This document shows positions 1-6,703 of a stretch of DNA of 64,000 bases, one piece after another. The stretch lies in assembly GCF_004769555.1 (NCBI RefSeq), contig NZ_RQFY01000012.1, positions 1 through 64,000 on the forward strand. The letters are read 5' to 3'. Every line of letters starts with the position of its first letter. Within the stretch, counting starts at the first letter, position 1. This DNA is from Leptospira koniambonensis. GTDB lineage: Bacteria; Spirochaetota; Leptospiria; Leptospirales; Leptospiraceae. The translations under genes and the position numbers were made by a program. The notes beneath the pieces were generated by a model. The model was not told where the DNA came from. It did not search any database and saw nothing but the letters and a program-made list of their open reading frames with translations.

Positions 1-19
1 TGGTGGTAACAACGCCAAT

Positions 20-44
20 AGAGCATCTCTAATAAAGATGCTCT
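20..44. repeat. Perfect inverted repeat, function unknown
   Basis: AGAGCATCT and AGATGCTCT form a perfect 9-bp stem around a 7-base loop. No T-run follows on either strand, so it is not a classical terminator. It may be the tail of a gene or RNA lying left of the window. The stretch from 45 to 115 shows no open frame or RNA fold that I recognise. Confidence 0.45.
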
Positions 45-115
45 GCATGAACATCCATACAATGATGATCAGCAAACAGCTCAATTCACAGTTATATTCT
101 ATTGTTGAAGTTTAT

Positions 116-150
116 GAAAAAGCCAGAGTGATTAGCTCTGGCTTTTTTGT
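116..150 (+). terminator. Rho-independent terminator
   Basis: AGCCAGAG (121-128) pairs with CTCTGGCT (136-143) around a 7-base loop, and a run of six T follows directly. The flanking A and T runs can extend the stem. It would end a transcript entering from the left edge and would insulate the mrr-like gene starting at 215. Confidence 0.8.
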
Positions 151-214
151 TTTTACGAAAATGGTTTGGGCTTTATAAAGATTTGTTAAAATTAGTCAAA
201 TAACAGGCTTTAAA

Positions 215-1060
215 GTGTCTATTCCTACTTACGATAATTTATTAAATCCAGCATTACAGGCGTTTCATAATCTAGGAGGATCTGCCTCCATCGATGAATT
301 GGAAGAAGAGGTTGCAAAACTTCTTAATTTATCGGATGCCGATTTGAATGAGCTCATGGAAAACCAATCTAGGTCTCGTTTCAATTATCGCCTTGCATGG
401 GCGCGAAATTATCTGAAAAACTATGGATTACTTGAAAATACGGCGAGGGGTATATGGGCTCTTACACAAGCAGGAAGGGATACCAAGAAGATCGATCGTC
501 TTGCTGTAGTACAGAAAGTTCGAGAAAAATTTCGTATTAAAGAAGATTTTGAATCTAATAGTGAGATCGACGAATTAGAATCGGAAGAAAATATTCCATG
601 GCAAGAAGAATTGCTGAGTTTGTTAAAACAAATGAAACCTGACGCTTTTGAAAGGCTTTGCCAACGGATATTACGAGAATCTGGATTCGTTAATGTAGAG
701 ATTACTGGTCGTTCTGGTGATGGCGGCATTGATGGTCGCGGAGTAGTCCGTCTAGGAGGACTACTTTCTTTTCATGTTTATTTTCAGTGTAAGAGATACA
801 AAGACGTCGTTAATCCTTCAGTGGTCCGTGATTTTCGTGGAGCTATGTCTGGCAGGGCGGATAAAGGTCTAATCATTACTACGGGTCGATTTACTCCCGA
901 AGCAAAAAGGGAGGCTCTAAGGGATGGGGCAATTCCTTTAGATTTAATTGATGGCCAAGAATTAGTTACAAAACTAAAAGAACTTCGTTTGGGCGTGTTA
1001 GTCAAAGAGAGAATAGTCGAAGACGTTACCATCGAAAAAGAATGGTTTCTCGGATTGTGA
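215..1060 (+). CDS. mrr: Mrr-type type IV restriction endonuclease
   Basis: Predicted modification-dependent restriction enzyme of the Mrr family. Residues about 1-90 look like the N-terminal winged-helix Mrr_N domain. The C-terminal half (about 130-265) carries the Mrr catalytic core of the PD-(D/E)xK fold: a GDGGIDG segment followed by a QCKRYK segment about 25 residues later, where the Asp and the Gln-x-Lys are the expected metal-binding and catalytic residues. The length of 281 aa is close to the usual Mrr size of about 300. The start is GTG at 215; no strong ribosome binding site precedes it. By family knowledge these enzymes cut DNA bearing foreign methylation. It sits at the outer edge of a restriction island and converges on the cyclase gene, leaving only 12 bases between the two stops, with no terminator visible. 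Confidence 0.88.
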   Translation: MSIPTYDNLLNPALQAFHNLGGSASIDELEEEVAKLLNLSDADLNELMENQSRSRFNYRLAWARNYLKNYGLLENTARGIWALTQAGRDTKKIDRLAVVQKVREKFRIKEDFESNSEIDELESEENIPWQEELLSLLKQMKPDAFERLCQRILRESGFVNVEITGRSGDGGIDGRGVVRLGGLLSFHVYFQCKRYKDVVNPSVVRDFRGAMSGRADKGLIITTGRFTPEAKREALRDGAIPLDLIDGQELVTKLKELRLGVLVKERIVEDVTIEKEWFLGL

Positions 1061-1072
1061 AATAGCGGAGTT

Positions 1073-1939
1073 TTATGATTCGGGACTTTCTTCTCCGAAA
1101 TCATCTTCGAAATTATAAAAAAGCTGCTTTTTTTGCTCATATTCTTGTTCGTACCATTCAGGCAAAACTTGGAAATGCGGATCTTCAGTTAAATACGGAA
1201 TCATAAAAGGTTTACCCGCGCTTAACAAGAATTCCCTGCAATAGGCATTCAAGTCTGAGGTTTCGCAATGATTTAAGTAAAGCTTCATTAAAGAGTTTAG
1301 TCTATTTTCTTTTGCTTTATCATTCTTAATCCAAAGAATTGGATAAGGCCTCTGATTAAGTACTCCTTTCAAAATCTGAGGCTCTTCTAAATGAAACTTA
1401 AAAAATGTCGATGAAGTCTCAGCTAATAGAATTAATAGTTCTACTGAAATTATGAATTTGAGTTCGCTTGCATATTTGCCAATTCGAAAGCCGATATCCA
1501 TTTGTGGGCCGATGAAATCCATTACATTCTTCGAATTTGTCTCAGTTGCAAATTCTGCATTAATTACGGGGAATCCTGCAACCCATGCGCTCCCTTTTAA
1601 GGATAATGATTCTTCACGGATTGATGTTGAGTAATCAAAAACAGTAGAGGCGAATGCTTTTACAATCTCCTGAGCTTCTTCATGTTTTTTGATTTCTGCC
1701 TTAAAGATAATTTCGTCTCCCAGAGATTTCCAGACTTCGGGCTTGTACGAATTGGGACTTCTTACTTCTTCTAATTTTCGTAAAAAAGATGTCGGAAAAT
1801 CTTTGTAGAAAGTAGTAAAAAAACGTAACCAAGCATTCTGAGTTTTTGATTTATTCTTATACTCAGTGGATCCGACGATATCGGCGGAAAGAAATAATAC
1901 GATTTTACGTTCTAAGAAGGGAGTCGTATCTGACATCAA
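1073..1939 (-). CDS. Class III nucleotidyl cyclase, Pycsar-like
   Basis: A stand-alone soluble cyclase domain of 288 aa. LSADIVGST near residues 17-25 supplies the first metal-binding Asp (D20). WKSLGDE near 70-76 supplies the second (D75) plus the KxxGD lysine. DFIGPQMDIGFR (141-152) lines up with the class III consensus D-x-x-G-x-x-x-N-x-x-x-R, with Asp148 in place of the transition-state Asn. There is no membrane segment, receiver or ligand domain, unlike housekeeping adenylate cyclases, and the compact form resembles the cyclases of Pycsar anti-phage systems (inference). The gene overlaps the upstream protease gene by 35 bp, so the two are very likely co-transcribed and translationally coupled. 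Which nucleotide is used cannot be read from the sequence. An alternative start is the second Met. Confidence 0.72.
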   Translation of the reverse strand: MMSDTTPFLERKIVLFLSADIVGSTEYKNKSKTQNAWLRFFTTFYKDFPTSFLRKLEEVRSPNSYKPEVWKSLGDEIIFKAEIKKHEEAQEIVKAFASTVFDYSTSIREESLSLKGSAWVAGFPVINAEFATETNSKNVMDFIGPQMDIGFRIGKYASELKFIISVELLILLAETSSTFFKFHLEEPQILKGVLNQRPYPILWIKNDKAKENRLNSLMKLYLNHCETSDLNAYCREFLLSAGKPFMIPYLTEDPHFQVLPEWYEQEYEQKKQLFYNFEDDFGEESPES

Positions 1940-2417
1940 CTGCCTTTCTTGAGACCAAAAAATGAGCCGCTACAAAGTCCAAATCGTTATTATATCTTTT
2001 TAAGGTATTTAGAAATTCTTCCTGTGGCATTAGAAAAGCTGCCGCAAACCAATTTGCCTGCCATTCGGTTTTTGTAGATCCACGTCTAGCAGCTTGGATT
2101 CGAATTCTACCTTCATCCGAGTGGAGAAAATAATGTCCTAATTCGTGAGCTAAAGTAAATCGGTTCCGGAGCGGGCTCGAGAAATTTGATAGAAAAATGA
2201 AGAAATCATTAGGTCCATTTACGCAGATAGAGCCATCCTGGGTTTCTAACCATTTCTGCACGGAAACATAGTGTATTTTTCCGCCTAAATTTTTAATGAT
2301 CGGTTCGATTTCTCCCCCAGCAACTAGTCCTAACTCTTGTCCTTTTTTTTCAGCGAGTAGGAATATTTGTTTCTGCGTTAAGATAGATGGCGTTGCGGCT
2401 GAATATGAACTATTCAT
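1905..2417 (-). CDS. ImmA/IrrE-family metallo-endopeptidase
   Basis: A 170-aa zinc protease of the ImmA/IrrE (DUF955) family. The zinc motif LAHELGHYFLH lies near residues 88-98, and the glutamate in EWQANWFAAAFLMP about 25 residues later is the expected third ligand. Family members cleave XRE-type repressors (ImmA on ImmR, IrrE on DdrO) after a DNA-damage or phage signal. Here no XRE repressor gene is adjacent; instead the protease gene runs directly into a nucleotidyl cyclase gene. A strong-looking promoter ends only 6 bases before the ATG, so the mRNA is probably leaderless or nearly so, and a perfect palindrome covers the start codon. Confidence 0.85.
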   Translation of the reverse strand: MNSSYSAATPSILTQKQIFLLAEKKGQELGLVAGGEIEPIIKNLGGKIHYVSVQKWLETQDGSICVNGPNDFFIFLSNFSSPLRNRFTLAHELGHYFLHSDEGRIRIQAARRGSTKTEWQANWFAAAFLMPQEEFLNTLKRYNNDLDFVAAHFLVSRKAVDVRYDSLLRT

Positions 2418-2419
2418 AT
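2403..2419. promoter_or_regulatory. Palindromic candidate operator at the ImmA-like start codon
   Basis: ATATGAA-CTA-TTCATAT is a perfect 7-3-7 inverted repeat. It covers the ATG (2415-2417, minus strand) and abuts the predicted -10 box, where a bound repressor would block initiation. No cognate repressor is encoded next to it. Confidence 0.4.
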
Positions 2420-2423
2420 GTTT

Positions 2424-2451
2424 ACTATACTTCTTTCTGTACTTTCGTCAA
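2424..2451 (-). promoter_or_regulatory. Promoter of the protease-cyclase operon
   Basis: On the minus strand TTGACG (2451-2446) and TATAGT (2429-2424) are separated by 16 bases, close to the sigma-70 consensus. The -10 ends 6 bases before the ATG of the ImmA-like gene, which places the expected transcription start at or within the start codon. Confidence 0.6.
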
Positions 2452-2642
2452 TAAAATTCACGCGAAATATTAAACTTTTTCAGAAAATTTCAATGCGACA
2501 TAATGTGACTGACAAATTCGCTTAGTAAAGGATATTTTAAACTGTTAATGAAATTTGTCCTATTCGATAAAGTAACTTAATTATTTCGAATACCAGTACG
2601 TTCGGGAATCATAATTATCAAATTAAATAATTTCGGAGTAGA

Positions 2643-4394
2643 ATGAATAATTTTCGAGAAAAGGCGAATTTCCTTTGGTCAATTGCAGATTTATTAAGAG
2701 GCCATTATAAACAAGCTGATTACGGAAAAGTAATTTTGCCGTTAACAGTTCTTAGACGATTGGATTTTGTATTAGAGCCTACTAAACAGAAAGTGATCGA
2801 AGCGTATGAGGCTAATAAATCGAAAAAGCCGGAAGTAGTGGAACAGCTTTTGAACAATGTAGCCAAACTTAAGTTTCATAATCGGAGTAAATTCGATTTT
2901 AATAAACTAGCCGCTGAGCCAAAAAGTATTGCAGCGAATTTTAAAAATTATTTGAAAGAGTTCTCTCAAGGAGGGCAGGAAATTATCGAGTATTTCGGTT
3001 TGAAAGAGCAGATCAAAAAGTTAGATGAGTATGATCTGCTCTACCTGGTAATAAAAGAATTTGCGGATGCTGGAAAAATATTTAAAAATGTTACTACCTT
3101 AGAAATGGGATACATTTTTGAGGAGCTGATCCGGAAATTTGCAGAACTCAGTAATGAAACTGCAGGAGAACATTTTACTCCCCGGGAAGTCATTCAGTTG
3201 ATGGTAGACATTTTGTTTGTGGACGATCAGGAAAACCTTACTAAAGAGGGAATCGTTCGTACTCTATACGACCCGGCCTGCGGAACTGGTGGTATGCTTT
3301 CTGTTGCTGAGGAATATATTCTAAATTTGAATCCGAATGCGAAACTGGAGGTATTCGGTCAGGAACTTAATGCGGAATCTTATGCGATTTGCAAATCGGA
3401 TTTACTGATCAAAGGACAAAATCCTACGAATATCAAGTTCGGGAATTCATTTACTCAAGACGGGCTGTCAAAAGAAAAATTCGATTACATGCTAAGTAAT
3501 CCTCCATTCGGAGTGGATTGGAAAAAAGCAAAAACTTTCGTCGAGAATGAAAAGAATAATCTTGGTTGGGATGGAAGATTCGGCGCTGGCCTTCCTTCTA
3601 TCAGTGACGGTTCCTTTCTTTTTTTGCAGCATATGATTTCTAAGATGAAAGAAAGCAAGGACGGCGGAAGTCGGATTGGGATCGTCTTCAACGGTTCTCC
3701 GTTGTTCAGCGGAGGAGCTGGAAGCGGACCGAGCGAGATTCGAAAATGGATCATCTCGAATGATATGCTGGAGGCGATCGTTGCATTACCAGATCAACTA
3801 TTCTATAATACGGGGATTTCAACGTATATTTGGGTCGTGACAGATCGGAAATCCAAAAAAAGACAAGGCAAAGTGCAGCTGATAAATGCGACAGGCGCGG
3901 AGATGGAGGATAAAGGCAATCCTTTCTATCGTAAGATGCTTCGCAGTCTCGGAAACAAGCGGAAAGAGATTCACGAGGATGCAATTTCATTCATTACAAA
4001 AATTTACGGATCCTTCAGAGAAGGTCCTTATTGCAAAATTTTTAATAATGAAGAGTTTGGATACTACCGTATCACCGTCGAAAGACCAAAACTGGACGAT
4101 CAAGGAAAACCAATCTTAGATAAGAAAGGAAATCCGGTCCCGGATGCTGATCTTAGAGATTTTGAAAATATTCCCCTCACTCAAGATATTGAAGAATATT
4201 TTGTGAAAGAAGTAATTCCTCATATTCCAGATGCTTGGATCGATTCTGAAAAAACAAAAATCGGATACGAGATCAATTTTACGAAATATTTCTATCAGTA
4301 CAAACCTTTGCGAAGTTTGGAAGAAATCCGTCAGGATATTTTAGCCTTGGAAAAGGAAACCTTGGGAATGATCGAAGGTATTATCGAAACATGA
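2643..4394 (+). CDS. hsdM: Type I restriction-modification DNA methyltransferase (HsdM)
   Basis: The modification subunit of a type I system, an N6-adenine methyltransferase that works as M2S1 with HsdS and as R2M2S1 with HsdR. An N-terminal HsdM helical domain (about 1-135) precedes the N6_Mtase domain. The AdoMet-binding motif DPACGTGGM lies near residue 209 and the catalytic motif NPPFG near 285. The length of 583 aa is within the family range. The ATG at 2643 is preceded by a CGGAG-type ribosome binding site. The stop overlaps the hsdS start as ATGA, a sign of translational coupling. A weak promoter candidate is TTGTCC (2555-2560) with TAATTA 17 bases downstream. The ORF is intact with all motifs present, so it is probably active. 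Confidence 0.96.
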   Translation: MNNFREKANFLWSIADLLRGHYKQADYGKVILPLTVLRRLDFVLEPTKQKVIEAYEANKSKKPEVVEQLLNNVAKLKFHNRSKFDFNKLAAEPKSIAANFKNYLKEFSQGGQEIIEYFGLKEQIKKLDEYDLLYLVIKEFADAGKIFKNVTTLEMGYIFEELIRKFAELSNETAGEHFTPREVIQLMVDILFVDDQENLTKEGIVRTLYDPACGTGGMLSVAEEYILNLNPNAKLEVFGQELNAESYAICKSDLLIKGQNPTNIKFGNSFTQDGLSKEKFDYMLSNPPFGVDWKKAKTFVENEKNNLGWDGRFGAGLPSISDGSFLFLQHMISKMKESKDGGSRIGIVFNGSPLFSGGAGSGPSEIRKWIISNDMLEAIVALPDQLFYNTGISTYIWVVTDRKSKKRQGKVQLINATGAEMEDKGNPFYRKMLRSLGNKRKEIHEDAISFITKIYGSFREGPYCKIFNNEEFGYYRITVERPKLDDQGKPILDKKGNPVPDADLRDFENIPLTQDIEEYFVKEVIPHIPDAWIDSEKTKIGYEINFTKYFYQYKPLRSLEEIRQDILALEKETLGMIEGIIET

Positions 4395-5629
4395 AACGTT
4401 ACGAGAAATACAAGGATTCAGGAGTAGAATGGATAGGGGAGATTCCTGAAGGATGGGAAGTTCAAAAGGGTCAATCACTTTTTAATATTGCTAAAGAGGT
4501 TATAAGTAAAGGGCAGTTGGATAATTTCTTCGTTTACCATTACAGTATCCCTTCTGTTCAGAATACGAATGACGCTTATTATGAGGATGGTAAAGGCATT
4601 GATAGCGATAAGTTTACAGTATTTGGAGATGAGTTGCTCTATTCAAAACTAAACCCCCGAAAAGAGACTGTTGTAATAACAAAAAAAAGGAATGCGTTAC
4701 AGGTTTGTTCGACAGAATTCTTAGTAATAAAGCCGCTAAAATTTAATTTGAAATTCGCATTCCACTTATTTAAATCTCATTTTTTGAAAGAAGAAATTTG
4801 TTCGACTGTTCAATCCGCAACAAAGAGTCATCAACGCGCGAACCCAGGTGAAATACATCGTATGTATTATCCGCTTCCCCCCCTTTCCGAACAAACCATC
4901 ATTGCTGACTATCTAGACCAAAAAACATCTCAGATCGATAACTTGATTGAAGGCAAGAAACGCCTTATGGAGCTTCTGCAGGAAGAACGGACTGCAATCA
5001 TCAATCAGGCTGTCACCAAGGGTTTGGATCCGAATGTAAAATTTAAGGATAGTGGGATCGACTGGCTGGGAGAGATTCCGGAAGGATGGGAAGTAAAGAA
5101 GTTACGATATTTAAGTAAAATTTATACTGGATCTAAGAATACAGAGGATCGAGTTGAAAATGGTGAATATCCCTTTTTTGTTAGATCACAAACAGTTGAA
5201 CACATAAATACGTATAGTTTTGATGGGGAAGCAATTTTAACGGCTGGCGATGGTGTTGGAGTTGGAAAAGTATTTCATTACCACAATGGAAAATTTGATT
5301 TTCATCAGCGGGTTTATGCAATTGTTCAAATAAGTGAGATTTACGGGAGTCTCTTGTTTCACTACATTAGCAATTGCCTTAGTAAGGAGTTATACAGATG
5401 GAATGCTAAATCAACAGTTGATAGCTTACGTTTACCACTGTTTCAAAATTTTCCAGTTGCATTTTCTCAAAGCCCGTCTGAACAAAAAAAGATTTCTGAC
5501 TTCATTCAAAAGGAAACTGCGCGCATTCGAAGAGTGTCGGAGGCAATCAATCACGAGATCGAACTGCTCCAAGAATATCGAAACGCTTTGATCAGTGAGG
5601 TTGTAACAGGGAAGGTAAAAGTGGTATGA
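4391..5629 (+). CDS. hsdS: Type I restriction-modification specificity subunit (HsdS)
   Basis: The DNA-recognition subunit, with two target-recognition domains and two conserved helical spacers. Both halves open with the same motif: KDSGVEWIGEIPEGWEV at residues about 7-23 and KDSGIDWLGEIPEGWEV at about 219-235. The central spacer (about 160-215, beginning PPLSEQTIIADYL) and the C-terminal one (about 360-412, with SEQKKISDFI) are also related. The two TRDs differ, so the target should be asymmetric and bipartite. It overlaps hsdM by 4 bases upstream and the proteasome-like gene by 4 bases downstream. The two DNA half-repeats (about 4412-4460 and 5045-5095) could permit TRD exchange by recombination. 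The recognition sequence cannot be deduced. Confidence 0.95.
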   Translation: MKRYEKYKDSGVEWIGEIPEGWEVQKGQSLFNIAKEVISKGQLDNFFVYHYSIPSVQNTNDAYYEDGKGIDSDKFTVFGDELLYSKLNPRKETVVITKKRNALQVCSTEFLVIKPLKFNLKFAFHLFKSHFLKEEICSTVQSATKSHQRANPGEIHRMYYPLPPLSEQTIIADYLDQKTSQIDNLIEGKKRLMELLQEERTAIINQAVTKGLDPNVKFKDSGIDWLGEIPEGWEVKKLRYLSKIYTGSKNTEDRVENGEYPFFVRSQTVEHINTYSFDGEAILTAGDGVGVGKVFHYHNGKFDFHQRVYAIVQISEIYGSLLFHYISNCLSKELYRWNAKSTVDSLRLPLFQNFPVAFSQSPSEQKKISDFIQKETARIRRVSEAINHEIELLQEYRNALISEVVTGKVKVV

Positions 5630-6642
5630 CTCTATGTGCAGCGTGGATTCGAGATACCGGTGATTCTGAGGAACTCATATTCTGCACAGATAGCACATTG
5701 ACCGGTGGCGAAAAATGGAACCACGGTGTGAAGCTCTTTGAGCTCCCTAGGAAGGACTGCCTAATTTGTTTTGCTGGAGAAACTTATCGGGCTTACCCTT
5801 TAATCCTAAATTTAATTTCTGCTCTCAAACATGACAGGAAACTAAATGATTCGATGCTTGATATCCACGATGTTCTCCATCGAGTCGTTGAAAATTTTAC
5901 CGAGTTGGTAAATTCCATCTTTGATCTTCCCTCCGGAGATAATCAAAATATAGGAGCCGAAGCGAAATTTTTATTTGGAGGCTGGAGTTGGAAGGATAGT
6001 AAATTTAGAGTCTGGCGTTTGGATTATAACCCAGGAATCAAAGCATTTATTTCCATCGAAGAATTATTGGGAAAGATAGGAAAAATTACTTTTATAGGAG
6101 ATCCGGAAGAAACCGAACCAGGGATTAATATACCCGAGATTGCATTAGCTAAACTAAAAGAAATCCGAACGAATACGGACAGTTTTGATGGTAAGATTGG
6201 CATGGAACCGATGGAGGTGATTGTGAAAATGTGCAGGGACTCTGCTGTTCGGGAAGTTGACGGTGCTCTGCAGATTGGAAAAATTTATAAATCAGGTACG
6301 AATGAATTTTTCGGAATTTGTTGGCCATCCGTTATTAATGGAAAGCATACGTTTCTAGGTAAAAATTATGATCTTTTTACGAAACCCACTGTAAAATACT
6401 TTGATCCGGATAGTTGTGAGATACTTGAGGAAGAGTTGCCTACTAGGCTTCCCTCATTGGAAGATTTCGAGAAAAATGAAAGCTTCGAATTTATTCTGAA
6501 CGCTTATTCCGGAGAAGAAAATGAATTGCGTAGCAATCTTTCCGAACCAGAAAGAAATAAATTAATATCTATATTTAAAGAATATTCGTATAAAAAGTTT
6601 TTGGATAATCTTACCGAATCTCAGAATGGAGAATATGATTGA
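5626..6642 (+). CDS. Proteasome/HslV-like Ntn-hydrolase inside a type I RM operon
   Basis: I do not recognise a named family, but the N-terminus reads like a proteasome beta or HslV subunit. The protein starts Met-Thr, so removal of Met would expose Thr as the N-terminal nucleophile. FCTDSTLTGG follows, with Asp22 where the proteasome has Asp17. HGVKLFEL places Lys36 where the proteasome has Lys33. CFAGETYRAYPL (about 48-59) matches the HslV GFAGSTADAFTL-like loop. FGGWSW (about 116-121) fits a central beta-strand. The C-terminal ~100 residues are an extension with no recognised motif. At 338 aa it is about twice the size of HslV. It has no signal peptide or membrane segment. It overlaps hsdS by 4 bases and lies 61 bases before hsdR, so it belongs to the RM transcript. 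Peptidase or amidase activity is inference; substrate and partner are unknown. Confidence 0.6.
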   Translation: MTLCAAWIRDTGDSEELIFCTDSTLTGGEKWNHGVKLFELPRKDCLICFAGETYRAYPLILNLISALKHDRKLNDSMLDIHDVLHRVVENFTELVNSIFDLPSGDNQNIGAEAKFLFGGWSWKDSKFRVWRLDYNPGIKAFISIEELLGKIGKITFIGDPEETEPGINIPEIALAKLKEIRTNTDSFDGKIGMEPMEVIVKMCRDSAVREVDGALQIGKIYKSGTNEFFGICWPSVINGKHTFLGKNYDLFTKPTVKYFDPDSCEILEEELPTRLPSLEDFEKNESFEFILNAYSGEENELRSNLSEPERNKLISIFKEYSYKKFLDNLTESQNGEYD

Positions 6643-6703
6643 AATATTTTTTAATCAATCCTAATGACTATGCGAATTATATGGAAGGCTGGTATAGCAT
6701 AAC

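Noticed and set aside
421..729. Minus-strand open frame inside the mrr-like gene
   Set aside because: It is the antisense shadow of a gene with clear Mrr motifs and has no motif or ribosome binding site of its own.
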